Positions 9,480-22,146 of a stretch of 64,000 nucleotides of DNA are shown one piece after another. Location of the stretch: contig CM034099.1 of assembly GCA_019914945.1 (NCBI GenBank), positions 14,249,923 through 14,313,922 on the forward strand, in the 5' to 3' direction. The position numbers and the translations under genes are program-made. Position 1 is the first letter of the stretch. Every line of letters starts with the position of its first letter. Origin of the DNA: Typha latifolia (Eukaryota; Streptophyta; Magnoliopsida; Poales; Typhaceae). The notes beneath the pieces are model-generated. The model made no database searches. It saw only the letters and a program-made list of their open reading frames with translations, and was not told the origin of the DNA.

Positions 9480-11353
9480 ATTATAATTTTGGGTTAGATT
9501 AGTTTTATCAAAGGAGTCGGTAATTTGAGTGTATCTGTATTAATTGTTCATATCAGAGAATTAATATAGATCAGTGTAGGGAAATGGTAGTAAGCAAATT
9601 GCCCTATTAAATGAAGTTGATTAATTAAATATTGACTATGTTATTTACTGTAAATCAATAATAATGATATGAACGATAATTTGAGGTAAGTTATTTTAAT
9701 TATGTTTAATAATGCGTTAGGCCTTGGCAAAGTCATGCCAGTCCTACCTAGCTGATTAAATAAGAGAATTCTTAAATAGACCTGCCCAAGCCTATATCGG
9801 ACGTCAATAGGATTATTTAATTAATTAGTGGTAGTTATTTGTGCTTATATTTTTTATTACTTTCCTTATCGAGGTGGACTCCATACCTTATGAGGATAAT
9901 CTCATGGCACAGTCGCAGCTAGTATTAGGAAAATAACATCACGCAAGTGAAACTTCTATAAATAGGAGTAGTGTAGAGAATGAAATAAGTTACCTTATGA
10001 TATCATTGCATTCATATTATACATGTGCATACGTTTTCTTTACTATTATTACTGCATGTCATGCATGTTAATTTTATTTTGTTATTCAGTAAGATTTTGT
10101 GTATTATGATTTCTACGCATATTTATTAGCATGAACGTGTATGTTAGCACGCAAAATATAATAATGATGTGTATTCTATTATGCTTGTTGTGTTGTATAA
10201 TATTATACCACTTGTATACATGCATGACCATAAAGGGGGTGGTTGTTGCATCTTGATAGTACTTGACACCTCTCAATCAGGGTTAGAGGCAAGAGATATT
10301 ATTATAGTTATATATTAGGGCATATGCTTGATGTCTCAGTTTGTTGATTATAGATAATTAGGCAGCCGTTTCGTCGGGTGATAGGTTGTTTATAGTCGAT
10401 CGATGAGAGTCATACCCTGTAGGGTATTTAAGATAGAGAGAGAGAGAGAGGGGTATGATGATGTAGACTTAGCAGTACCCGATGACGTAGGGTGAGGGTG
10501 TTTGTGAGTGATGACTCATAATTTTCGCATAGTGATGCGATGATGTAGAGTCGAGGCTCGAATGGTAGTATTGATATGCGATACTGATCTATGTGATGGG
10601 CTTATGATTGAGGTCCTTGTTCTGTGGTGATGAACAATTGGTCATGCTATTTGCCGGGTGACGGACTGGCGAGTTACCGCTAGGATCTATCCTCCCTTTG
10701 AGTTTTTGTGGCCAGTTATGAGTGTTGATATGGCCTACGGGCGTAACTCTACATGAGCCTATATTATAGATTTGGTAGTTTGAGATGATACATATCATGT
10801 GGTGTAGGCTTATAAGCGGAGCTTAGTATGAGCTCAAGCTTGAGGACTCGATAGTTCAGATTGATGCACGGTAGGTTATTGGTTGCTAATGCATGTGCGC
10901 ATTAGATGAATATGTTAAGTATGGTTTACGGATGCATTGATTTGATTATGAAACACATATTCATATTTGCTTAATATTGCATCATTTATTAGACTATAGT
11001 AGTAAATATTTACTTGATTTTATGCTCATCACTTTCTGGTGGAAATATTTTTATATTGGTGGATGGACTCGAGCTCGTGGAAGATTTGGCAAAGACTAGT
11101 TTTCATTTTTTTTCATTTATTTTTATTTTTGTAACGTAAGTTAGATAGCTTGTAGCCCTTGTTTGGATATTAGGATCTATCTATGGTTTGTATTTTGGAG
11201 CTTGTTGTGTTTTATGGTATTTTAGGCTTTCTTCTAGTTTATATTATTTGTGAAAGTATTATCTTTCCTCCTATTTATTGTATTGAAACATTGATCAATA
11301 TGTTACGTGGACATCACTACCCACATAAGAGGCATCTGTATTTAGTGGGGAAT
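9480..11353 (+). repeat. Old long-LTR remnant (LTR E), likely gypsy
   Basis: Non-coding. Its parts resemble the LTR D remnant at 48-53 kb: the block with ATCACGCAAGTGAA and CTATAAATAGGAGTAG at 9930-9975 matches 50,340-50,400, and the end near ACCCACATAAGAGG (about 11,320) matches D near 53,410. No primer-binding site follows, so it is probably a solo LTR. Both edges are approximate. A GA microsatellite lies at about 10,434-10,450. Confidence 0.5.
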
Positions 11354-11469
11354 GTTATATATATAGCTAGAGTTACCAAATTTTTGCTCTAAAAATTTAA
11401 TATTGTGATTATACTCTGATTTTTCTTTATTTCAAATTGACTTATAAAAAAAGTCACACTATGCTCTTC

Positions 11470-11811
11470 ATATTGAGGCCATATCGATTCTTTATAGACT
11501 CAAAGAACTTATGAAGGTCATCTCAACTCTAATCAGGCTGGGCTTTTTAGTGACTCCCTCACGATAGTCAAATCAGCTAATAGGGTTGGCAAAGTCATTG
11601 GACTAGACTGTGCTCTTGTTGATACAAAGAAGCATCTTAGTTGCTATCTCTAAACCCTTCCATTTATATCTGCTTAACCAATAGAGGTAGCAATTTGGCC
11701 GCTCACAATCTCACCAAATACATCATCTCAAATCAAGTTTGTAAATTTTGGTCTGATCCTCTATGGAAGGGTCTTTGCAATCTTGTTATCTATTATAATA
11801 TGGTCAATTAG
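11470..11811 (+). pseudogene. LINE RNase H domain remnant
   Basis: Degenerate RNase H tail of a plant non-LTR retrotransposon. One frame reads SDSLTIVKSANRVGKV (about 11,545-11,595). After a frame change another reads NLAAHNLTKYIISNQ and FWSDPLWKGLCNLVI to a stop at 11,811. The 'AAHNLTKY...W...P' order is usual for the end of LINE RNase H domains. The RT part is absent (5' truncated). Confidence 0.55.
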
Positions 11812-13462
11812 GCGTGAAAATAGGCTAGACTAATTTACAATTTGAGAATAGCTCATTCAAGGCTTAATGAGAGCTAGGTTCAAATTGAGGCACATGAACA
11901 ACTTAGTCTTGTCTATGACTTGAATCGAGCTGAATCTAGATAGAAATTCCAACTCGAAGTCAAGCCTGAGTGAAAGTCGGCTCACTAAGACTCGGCTCCC
12001 TAGTTCAGGTGAACCCACAAAAATACCAGCTAGGAAATTCACTAGTAATATAGACCAGTTCCATAAATTTGAACAATAATCAAAGGTCTAAAAGCCTAGA
12101 GGCTATCCAAAAGTAGGCAAAATGGGTTTTGGATGAAGTGTTACTTTGAAAACAAAAACATCATCATTTGGCTTGGTAAAAAAAAAGGAAGGAAAAGAAA
12201 AGTTCCTTTATTTTGACTAAGATGCCCTAAGAAACTTTTGCTTCTGCTAGTATTGCCGACACAATTCCATACCACACCCAACCAATGTTGGGTTCCATTA
12301 AAGGATGTTCTCCAACTCTAATTTAATTATTTCATGAGCTTTCACTGTTTCTATAAGGCTTCAACAACTTAAATTTTAGCCCTACTTCTCAAGTTAAGAA
12401 GCAAAGAGAGAATAATCCAAAGCTACAATTTGCTCATTGTATTTATGCTTATAATCAAATTGTAACTTTTATTTGTATCACTTTGGCCTGATGTGATTTA
12501 GTCTAATATAAAACTATTAATTTTTACATCCAAAAGTAATAAAGAAAGTGGGACGAATTTTATTTTTAAATTACTAGGAAGAATTTTCCAATCGCAATAA
12601 ATATTAAAATATCAAAATTGTCCCTCATCTTCTATTAAATTTACTAGCTTTATCCTATTTCTTCAAATTTAAATTAAAATGCCCGTTATTTCCCTATGGT
12701 TTATACTAATAATATTATTAACTTTTCCATACAAAATAACAATGAGAGTGTAGCTCAAAAAATAAAAAACTTATTAGAGAGATTTTTTTGCACCATAATA
12801 AATATTAAAATATCATAATTGTCCTTCTTCTTCCATTAGATTTCTATCGTATTTCTTCAAATTTAAAATAAAATACACTTTCAACATCTTGTGTCTTCTC
12901 CAATCTAATAATTAGAAGCATCAAATCTTTGTCAATATCTTTTTATCATATTATATCCCCTTAATATACAATCATGGAAGAAAAAATTTCATTCATCTTA
13001 AAAATATGAGTAAAAAATTCATAATACCGTATTGCATTATGGTAATTTAAATTTTCTCCAATAGCTTGCACGAAAAGGTTAACAGTTTTGATTAGTCTAA
13101 ACTCATGGGGCAAAATAATATAAATGAAAGTTGATAAGATAGTTTAATTTAAACATAACTAGAAGGGAGTAATCTGTAATTTATCCATGATAATATTATA
13201 CTGAATTCGAGCTCCACTAAAATTTTTGACTATTTTTTATTGTACTACGATATTAGATATAACATTAGATTAGATAGCTTTTATACTATTTTTAATAGTT
13301 TAAGCAAGTATGAGATAATCTTTTTTGAATCTAAGTTGTGTTTACTCATGATTAATTAGATTTAATTAATAGAAGAATAATTTTAAAGTACAGAATGATT
13401 TTCATGGTAAAGAATGCAGTTGTAATTATAATATTCTAAAATATTTTAGTGGCAATTATATA
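11812..13462. other. AT-rich intergenic DNA, MITE-like end near 13.4 kb
   Basis: No supported gene. The last 240 bases (about 13,230-13,470) match one end of the inverted-repeat family also present at 21.7-22.1 and 41.5-42.5 kb (AATATTTTAGTGGCAATTAT motif). Confidence 0.5.
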
Positions 13463-13750
13463 AAAATCCCTTTAATTTAATAGATTATAAATTAATCAAT
13501 TAACGAATCTCTCTTCAAAAGAGGCAGCTGGCCAGCCATATCTATTTGCCGACAAGTTGCAAAGTTAGCAAATAATAATAATAATAATAATAATAATAAT
13601 TGCTCCTGCTGTAGGTTATCTTATTTCTGCATGAAAACACGAAAATCCCTTTAATTTAATAGATTATAAATTAATCAATTAACGAATCTCTCTTCAAAAG
13701 AGGCAGCTGGCCCAGCCATATCTATTTGCCGACAAGTTGCAAAGTTAGCA

Positions 13751-13783
<33 letters not shown>

Positions 13784-13825
13784 TGCTCGTGCTGTAGGTT
13801 ATCTTATTTCTGCATGAAAACACGA
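13463..13825. repeat. Tandem duplication, two units of ~180 bp
   Basis: Unit 1 (13,463-13,641) is repeated directly as 13,642-13,825. The copies are nearly identical: one extra C (CTGGCCAG versus CTGGCCCAG), an extra AAT in the (AAT)n microsatellite, and one C/G change. This looks like a recent duplication, possibly slippage-driven. Confidence 0.9.
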
Positions 13826-13910
13826 CTCATTTGCCTCTTCGTATAAAAAAATTGATTTGCTTGTCAAATAGTCCTTTCTTAATCTAGATTCAATTGAATT
13901 ATATTAGTTA

Positions 13911-14121
13911 GGTATAGTTATATTTAGTTCCCTAAATATCAAACTTTTTTATATACACCCTGAATTTTTATTATTCATATAGAACTCCTAAATTAAGAAA
14001 TATTATATTAACTCCTCAACTAAGAAATAAATTCTTTGAACTAATAATTTTTTTAGGTCAGAAAAAAAGTTCAAAATGTATAAAAGACAGTAATAGTTCA
14101 AAAGCCTAAGTGTAATTCACT
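13911..14121. mobile_element. MITE-like element, TTAG-type TIR
   Basis: Left end GGTATAGTTATATTTAGTTCC and the complement of the right end AGTGAATTACACTTAGGC form imperfect terminal inverted repeats. Near-duplicate 8-bp flanks ATTAGTTA / ATTAATTA lie on either side. No coding capacity. Confidence 0.4.
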
Positions 14122-14129
14122 ATTAATTA

Positions 14130-15630
14130 TAATAGTGAATCTACTATCAAATCGATTTAGTTTGGTTATAGTTCTGGAGAATCAATTGACCCATTAAAAA
14201 TTAGCTAAACCGATAGTTCAACCGATCGAACCGTGCAATTTGGATAGATTTTTTGCAAATCGACAAGGTTGCTCATTATTTTCATAATTACCTAATTATC
14301 CTTATTATTTGAATATTCCAGTTTTTATTACCCTAAGAGTAATTTATTTCTAGAATTAAAGTAATATTGCTTTAAAATTTTAAAAGTGTAATTTCGATAT
14401 GATTTTATATAAGTACTGTGATTTTATGTACTTATAACTAAATATTATTATAGCTAAAATAATAGAATAAATACAATTATATTGCTTTTTTTTTAGTTTT
14501 TAGAATTGTTTAGAACTATAAATATATTACTTAAATGTATAAAATACGTTTAGATAAATTAGCAGTCCAGATTTGGTGACTCATTAATTGAATCAATAAC
14601 CTAGTAGCCCAAACTGTAATTAGGTCAACATCCGGTCCGGTTTTGATATTATGAATATACTTGGCGGACATTTGAGAATTTTCCAATGGCCATAACGTAA
14701 ATTTCCATTTTTTTTTTAAATTCATTCTCTGAGTAAATGCCATTAAATCTGCGCCTGTGAGCATTTATTAATTATTATTAGATCACTACATTCGTGGTGT
14801 TTTATTTACCTACTCATCCTCATGCAATGGGGCCCAAATAAATACAAGTGGAGAGAAAGCTCATTTGGGCCATACCTGTACGACATATTAATTAATTCAA
14901 CAGAATATTTGTAGGACAAAATTACAAATAATGCATGTATCTACTTGCATCTTTTTGCCACATACTAAATAATTTAGATGGTAGAATGCCTGAGAAAATA
15001 ATTATTATTATTACGACTAATTTTATACTTAGAAAGTTATAAGTTTCTCGAATTAAAATATAAAATATAAAAATTATTATATTTAAGCTTTAGAAAAATT
15101 GGTGAGTTCATATCGCTATCTTTATTGATGCAAATGAAACAACCGGAAAAAAATAGATTGATTTCACAAAAAGTAAGCGACTTTTAATTGTTGCAATAAA
15201 TTGCTCATTACCTTCCACAACTTCTACGTGCAATTGCTTATATTTGTCTCAGAATTGTAGGAGAAAAGTGTGACAAGATAAAAGAAATTCCTAAGGATTT
15301 CTCTTTCTAATGTTTACGTGTTACAAGCTAAAGAAGAAAAGATCAAAGGACAAAGAATTTTTTTCCTTTTTCTTTGAATTTGAATCGTAGTTATAGCAAT
15401 CGACTATAATGAAACTTTACAAACTTTACAAGCAAAATTTACTCCAAAATGAAGAACTGAAAGGATAAAAAAAAAAAACAAAAACAAAAACAAAGAACAA
15501 ATCTCCTCCTCCCCAATGGTCTATGCATAAGATCTATGCTCCTGTTCTTGTGTATTATCCATCTCCGAAAAAAAATCTCATCTTCCTATAAAGAGTTAAT
15601 TAAAAATAAATAAAAAAGAAATTCTCTCTG
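14130..15630. other. AT-rich intergenic DNA, no gene seen
   Basis: No ORF with recognisable content. The region lies 3' of the minus-strand small-peptide gene. Confidence 0.5.
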
Positions 15631-16006
15631 CTACCTCACTGTATCAATCCCTGTCATCGGTGGCGGTGCCGGGGCCGAAGCCGGCGCTGGCAGCGGCAGC
15701 GACAACGCCAATGCTTGTGTTGCTCTTCTTGTTCTATTTCTCATCTGAACATTCTCCGCCGAGCTCATCATTCTCCTAGATCTTATCTCTTTTGGAGCCT
15801 CACCTATCACAATAAACAGAGCAAATTAGCATTTAGCCAATCAAAAAGAAAAAAGAAACAGAAGAAGAAGAAGAAATGGCCTCAATTGCTCTACCTAGAG
15901 AACCCAGATTGGGTTTTGCAGACGCTGACCAAAAGATGAGGGTTGGAGTGATGATGGTGAGGAGAGCCCAGAAGACAAAGATGAGAACATAAGCTCTCGG
16001 AGGCAT
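15631..16006 (-). CDS. Candidate 94-aa secreted/membrane-anchored small protein
   Basis: Two exons on the minus strand: 16,006-15,895 (ATG to 37 codons plus one base) and 15,803-15,631 (to TAG). The 91-bp intron has GT..AG ends, a T-rich 3' part and a CTAAT branch-like site, and the frame is kept across it. The protein starts MPPRAYVLIF and has one hydrophobic segment at residues 6-27, a signal peptide or single membrane span. A basic stretch follows at about 43-62 (RSRRMMSS, RNRTRR), then an Ala/Pro-rich run at about 74-87 and the C-terminus MTGIDTVR. I do not recognise the family. Size and design resemble plant small secreted or anchored peptides. The second exon is GC-richer than its surroundings, which supports coding. 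Function is unknown. Expression data or a conserved homologue would decide whether it is real. Confidence 0.5.
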
Positions 16007-16129
16007 CTCCTTCTACTGCTAGCTCTTACCCCCTGTGCAGAGCTGTGTTCCACAGTGATGGAAGAAAATGGAAGAGAGGAAGGAAACAAAGAGGAGAAGA
16101 CCAACAGGGGAATCTTGCAGATAATAGAG

Positions 16130-16131
<2 letters not shown>

Positions 16132-16162
<31 letters not shown>
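16132..16162. repeat. (GA)n microsatellite
   Basis: Uninterrupted GA tract just upstream (on the minus strand) of the small-protein start. On the minus strand it is a CT-rich stretch, common in plant 5' leaders. Confidence 0.9.
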
Positions 16163-16166
<4 letters not shown>

Positions 16167-16195
16167 AGAGGGAACAAAAGAAAAGAGCTAATTGG

Positions 16196-16297
16196 AGCTC
16201 CAGAACTGCTCTCATTTTTTATGACTAGTCTTAGAAAAAAAAAACAAGCTCCAGAACTGCTCTCATTTTTTATGACTAGTCTTAGAAAAAAAAACAA
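16196..16297. repeat. Tandem duplication, 51-bp unit x2
   Basis: AGCTCCAGAACTGCTCTCAT... repeated directly as 16,196-16,246 and 16,247-16,297, differing only in the A run. It lies upstream of the small-protein gene. Confidence 0.9.
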
Positions 16298-16308
16298 TTA
16301 GTATTAAG

Positions 16309-16311
<3 letters not shown>

Positions 16312-16375
<64 letters not shown>
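16312..16375. repeat. Long (GA)n microsatellite
   Basis: About 32 GA units without interruption. Confidence 0.95.
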
Positions 16376-16378
<3 letters not shown>

Positions 16379-16854
16379 TTTGCTAATTGCCAACTAAGTA
16401 GTAGTAGGTGAGATGTTGTTGTGATTGAGAGAGAACCTCAAGTCCCACACCTCTCATGGCATGTGGTGGGTTGGACGTACGTGGATGGTTATTTATTGGA
16501 TGCATGACCATACGATTTTGTACAAAAATTGATATGTTATTTTGTACATTATTTTATTTGAGTTGATAGAATCATTATCAATTTCCTACCAAATTAAAAC
16601 ATCTCTAATGTTTCAATATTACATCTGTGTGCAAGAGTGGGAAGCACTTCCCATTAGCTTGTCCTTGTCCTAAAACTGCAATTGATGAGGAATGTGATTT
16701 GGCAAACAATATGAAGAGAAGAGAACTTATTATATGTCCATTGGCTAGAATTTTGGGCCTAGCTTCGCACGTTAGAAACCAAACAAAATGAAAAAGAAAA
16801 AGGAAATAAAAAGCTTGTCACGTTAACAACCTGGCATATGTATTGCTTCCTTAC

Positions 16855-16857
<3 letters not shown>

Positions 16858-16915
<58 letters not shown>
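16858..16915. repeat. (TA)n microsatellite
   Basis: About 29 TA units. The minus-strand frame of repeated Tyr-Ile here is an artefact of the repeat. Confidence 0.95.
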
Positions 16916-16918
<3 letters not shown>

Positions 16919-19319
16919 AAACAATACAATAAGGTTTTATATACCATGCCCTCTTTATAATATACGTTAGCTAGGCTGAGCACTACAGCCCAGAAGTCAT
17001 ATTTAGTGAATTTTCTACTGTAGAGTTATATATGCATGATTTAAGTTTATTATAGTGTGTTTCTTAACTGAGTTAGCTCAGTTATCTACTATAAATAGCC
17101 TACAAATATATTATCTATGATAATAATAATAATTGGACTATAGTGAGATTAGTGGTGGTCCATTATTTGATTTAGGGTTAGGGTTCATATAGGAAAGAGA
17201 AAGGCACTATAGCGTGTGTGAGTTGGGAAGAAAGGAAGAGGCCATTGCAGGAGGCTTTGGTAGGAGGTACCTTTCATGTCACCTATCTTCTAAGACCAAG
17301 CAAGAAAGAGAATTGAAGAGAATACTACAAAAGTTGTGTGGGCTTTTAAATAGAGAGAGAGGTAGGAGCCCCATGAGAGGAAGAGAGAGAAAGATTTTCT
17401 CTGTATATTTGATATAAAGATAAAAGAAATTTGGATTAAGAAAAAAAAGTAATTATACAGACCTCTAAATAATAAAAAATAGATCTATGGTAAAAAAAAG
17501 TTAAGAAAATACATACAGAAAATAATGATAATTAATAAATTAGATTTCTATTTTAGTAGGTGGAGTTAGGTTAGTATGAGAACAAGAACAACAGTAATGA
17601 AGTGAACGTTTACTTCTCAACTGTTTCTGTGCTCAAGTCTTTTTCAGTACCTCCCTGAATCCTTTTCCAGAAAAAAAGTGACTGTCTGAAATTATTGCAG
17701 CAATTATCTAGGAAACAGACTGGAAATTTCAGCTACTTTGCTATATGCATGTGTTCTACTCTCATCAGTCTAGAAGGTTAGTTAAAATTAAATACAAAAG
17801 AGTGTTAAAACTCTGGTGCATTGAAGTTATCATAATTATTTTGCAAGGATCTGATGATGAAGTAATATCACACATACATATACTAAAAGGTATCATGTAT
17901 TAAGACACAAATATATATTTAAAAAGAGGGAGATTTATGAAAATTTTATTACCTTTATTTTTATTATCATTTATAGTGTACCATATGAGATTATTAGGCT
18001 TAATGACATCTTCATTAAATCTAATAACCTCATTAGATCGTAATACCCTCTGAGTAAATAAATTGCTCCATTCAACTATACGACAGTTTTGTTGTCCTCT
18101 TTGGTAGACAATTTTGTTGAGTATCTAGGTAATTTTGCTTTTTATTTCCCAAATTAATAAAATATTTTTTATTCTGCTAGCAACTATTAAGTTATATTAA
18201 ACTGTCTTTTTTTCTCCCACTCGCATTTGGAGGTTGACAGACTTATATATCAAAGGGAAGTCCTTTTTATTTCTATTCTTCAGATCTCCCTCTCGGAGAA
18301 TTGGAAGCAGCTTTTCTTCCCCGTCACTCTAAGATAACCTTTGATGAGTTTTTTGCCTAATTGCCTTGTAAAGCCTTTATGCCTTACCCTTCCACTTTTC
18401 TACCTCTTGTTTTTTTTCCTGTCACATTTTCTTTGAACAAATAAAAGCAAAATACAGTGTTTGAAAGTAAGAAAACAATATATTTTACATTCACCTATAT
18501 GGTAGGCACCGAATGAGAATAAAAGAAAAATATAAATGTCGAGTTGCAGGTCTCTTATGGAGTCCAAAATATGGTGGGGTTGTGGTGGATGATTCAGTTG
18601 GTAATGAGAGTGGTCTAGGGTGAGTGAGTGGTGGTGGAAGATAGAGAAAGAACAAGGATAGAGATAGAGATGGCGGTGGTGCTTGCGGCTTGGTAGTGGT
18701 GATCAGCTTGATAGAGAGAAGGAAGAGGAGAGAAAGGTGGTCGATGTCCAAGGGAGTCCAACTAAGGAAGGGAGGGAGGAGGCAACGCCTAATAATGGCT
18801 TTATGGTGAGGGCGAGGGAGAGCTTAGGTCTTGAGGGGAGAAGAGAGATAAGGAAACTTGATCAATTCATCATTATATGATTAATCCAAATTGCTCTCTA
18901 TAATTTATATTGGAGACTAATCGGTTAACTCAAACCATAATTATTAACCAAACCACAAATTCATCAATAAAATGACTCGACTAACATAAGCTGAAAATAA
19001 TTTAAACTAAATACTGAAATTAAGCCTCTAACTAGATAAGTGCTCAAGCCATAAGCATAATGTTTACAAGGTAGTCCAGCCTGACTTGAATCACATCATA
19101 AGCACATTTTTCACCAAGAAGGAAAAAAATTAAAATAATTTAGGATGTTTTTAAGACAGTAAAAACAAAGCAGTGTTCAAGAGTAAAAAAACATTATATT
19201 TTTCACTCACCTACCATATATGCTAGAGTGCAAATAAGAATAAAAACAAAATATATAATTATTCTCATAAAATTAAATAAAACTATTTAAATAATATTTT
19301 AATGGATATATTTAATTAA
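16916..19319. other. Intergenic DNA, no gene seen
   Basis: Short frames at 17.2-17.4 and 18.5-18.9 kb are purine-rich low-complexity sequence without recognisable domains. Confidence 0.5.
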
Positions 19320-19668
19320 GAAATTTTATAAATCACACCCTATATTTTATCTATTTTGTGATTCACACTCCATCTTTAAAGTTTTTGTAATCAGATCCTT
19401 ACTTTTTTCTTATAATTCTCATTTAACATTCTCTGTTAATTTAAATGGTACCAACAAAGAAATATTCCGTTATAATATATAAAATAATCTATAAATGCCT
19501 AATATGATAAAGGTATATTAGTAATTTGATTAATATCAGCTAATTAAAATAATTTAAGGTGTTAAATGAGAATTAAAGAGAAACACGAGGAGTCGGGTTA
19601 TAAAATCGTCCGAAATGAAGTGTGAATTATAAAATAAATAAAATATAGAGTATGATTTATAAAATACC
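19320..19668. mobile_element. MITE-like inverted-repeat element (~350 bp)
   Basis: Left end GAAATTTTATAAATCACACC and the complement of the right end GGTATTTTATAAATCATACT begin imperfect inverted repeats of roughly 55 bp. There is no ORF. I could not fix a clear target duplication. Confidence 0.5.
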
Positions 19669-21721
19669 AATCAATTAATTGTTCCATACAACAACTATGC
19701 CTGCGAGTCAATGCAAAAAAAACTCTAGGATAACAAAAGACAAATGATAAAAACTGGCCTCATATAGTTACTCGTGCAATCAAGATTAGTTTGAATTAAA
19801 AAGAAAAAGGAATAGTATGTTTGCTTTCTTGTCCTAGTCGATATTATATGTCTGTTTTTGTCTGTGTGCTAAAACAGCTAGAATATTCCCGTGCCAGTTT
19901 GAACCACTATGCGGCCTTCACTTCCTCGCAAGGTTCACTTATTAGAATATTGCAACTGGATGTTATGTAAATTCCTTTCATTTGCTGAGGGAAAATTATG
20001 ATTTATCTCCCTATAGTCTGGCTTAATTTTATCTCACCCTTATATTTCTTTTAAACCTAAATACTTATCATAATAAGAATATAGTCTAATTTAATTATGG
20101 TAGGAGGAATTTGGTTGTTTTGCAACTTACTAATGACTATAAAATATTAGCGCTAATGAGGTACTGTTAGTTCTGGATGGCAAGTATAATATTTGAATTT
20201 GATCTTAACCATATGGGATTAAGTGCCTAAGTTTAAAGTACATATAGATAAGTTGAAATTGAGACAAATCATATGGAGTTTCGTTATAATTTATCTTTGC
20301 TAAAAAAATATAACAAGATTTAATGAAAAATCTATAGGCAAATAAATCTATTAGTTTAAATAAGTTTTTGTAAGATTTATAAGCATTTGAAAGGGGAGAT
20401 AGAATGAAACAGCTCCATTATCGGCACCATAAGAATAAATAAGTATCAGACCTAGAGGGCGTATAAGATTTTAAATGATATAACACCGAAAATGTATAAG
20501 TATAAGCTAATTATAGCTTATCATGATTGGCCATAGATCTTAAAGCAATATAGTGATTTTGGCTCCTACAAAATGCTAAAGAGGAGACAAATAAATAAAG
20601 ATAAAAGCCTGACGGCTACTAAAATCACCTCTGGCGTCTTATTACCTTTCTATAGAAGATGATCCTAGTAAGGGGGGGAGGAGTAGCCACAAAAATTTCA
20701 TCACCACCTAAATTGATTGAGCCCCCTGGTGCTATTATGAAAAATACTTTGAGCAAGCTGAGGGGGGTGGCGACTAGCCACCTCGTACAATGAGAGGCTA
20801 CTCAAGATGGGAGATCCGAGAGGACGGTGCTCCTCGGGCTAAGGCACCTCATTGAGAAGCAGTAAGACTAATTTATCAACTGAAAGATGAGAAGCGTCGT
20901 AAAGGGAGGCGAAAGAAGCCTGAGACAACTTTAGATTTACCATTGGCATTGGTAGAAAGGTAAAAAAATCAAGTAGAAAAAAAAAATCTAATAATGAGAG
21001 AGACATCCTCCCCTCCCTCAGTCAAGAAAAAAGAAGAGGAAATCCTAGTTCTTGGCCAAAGATTTATAAGGTTTCTATTAACTCCTCTCTTTTGCTACCA
21101 TCTTGAAAAATGTTAATATCAAAATTTCCTGGCACAAAGACAATAATGAAATTAAAAAGATTTGAGATTTGAGCTCTAGCTTCGGAATTAGAAAAAAAAA
21201 AAAACTTCCCTAACATCTATAAATTAAAACTTTTCTGCAATTACTTCTAGAAAGTAATGTGGCAGCAGTTAAGCAAATGTTCAAGATCTCATAATCTCTC
21301 AAATCTCGAAAAATAAATAAATAAAATGATTTGCAGCAATAATACCAAGTAAAATAACCTTATAATACAAACTCGAATGAATTCAAGCCAATTGTGTTCA
21401 TATGTTCTAAGATTCTCCTAGATGCTAAGGTTTGCATTAATTGAGCACATGGTTGTGAGCCCCAGCCCTATTCCAAGTCCACACTAAGGAAAGGTTGCAA
21501 TTATTGTCCATGGGATTAGTTTGGTGAGTTTGGTCCACAGATCTGCAACATTAGAAATTATTCTAAACAAGCAAGTCAATGCCTTGGGATATATGCTTTT
21601 CTTTTTTCTTTTTCTTGTTTTTCTTTTTGTTTAGGAGCTCCAGATGCCTTAATTTAGTCTTTCTATCATTAAATGAGACATTGCAATTTGTGTTTTCTAA
21701 GTCGTTCTTAATTATGAAGCT
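19669..21721. other. Intergenic DNA, no gene recognised
   Basis: A slightly GC-richer block at about 20,620-20,960 has no conserved motif I can name. The rest is AT-rich. Confidence 0.45.
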
Positions 21722-22146
21722 GAGTTTTCTAATTATATAATTACCGCTGAAAAACTCTTAAAATATTATTATCGCTATTAAAATATTTTGACTCTTTTAG
21801 AATTATCATTAGATCAATTTTTAAACAGAAACTTTCTAGCCGCTTATAGTTAAAGTTAATAAATAAATATACATAACTGAAATACTCTTCTTTCTTAAAA
21901 TTTAGAATAGAAAATTTTTATAAATAATTTTAGTCACGCATAAAAGAAGATATTTTTTTTTTGTTATAGTATGATAACGGGTGAAATATTGGATAGCTTT
22001 AAAACCATTTTAAAATAATTTAGGCGAGGGCAAAATAGTCTTTTTTGAATCTAAATTTGGTTTTAATATATTTAACTAATGGAATATAGTGGTAATTATA
22101 TATGATAGTTTGAAAGTCTTAAGTGGTAATTATGCCGAAAATCCCA
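21722..22146. mobile_element. MITE-like element (AATTACCACT family)
   Basis: The ends carry inverted copies of an AATTACC(G/A)CT motif followed by AATATTTTAAA-like sequence. The interior block with CAAAATAGTCTTTTTTGAATC recurs at about 13.3 kb (same orientation) and 41.6 kb (inverted). Non-coding. Confidence 0.45.

Noticed and set aside
16759..16983. Tyr-Ile repeat protein
   Set aside because: Translation of a (TA)n microsatellite.
17200..17420. Possible microRNA precursor or short gene
   Set aside because: No match to a mature plant miRNA I know and no clear long hairpin; purine-rich low-complexity sequence.
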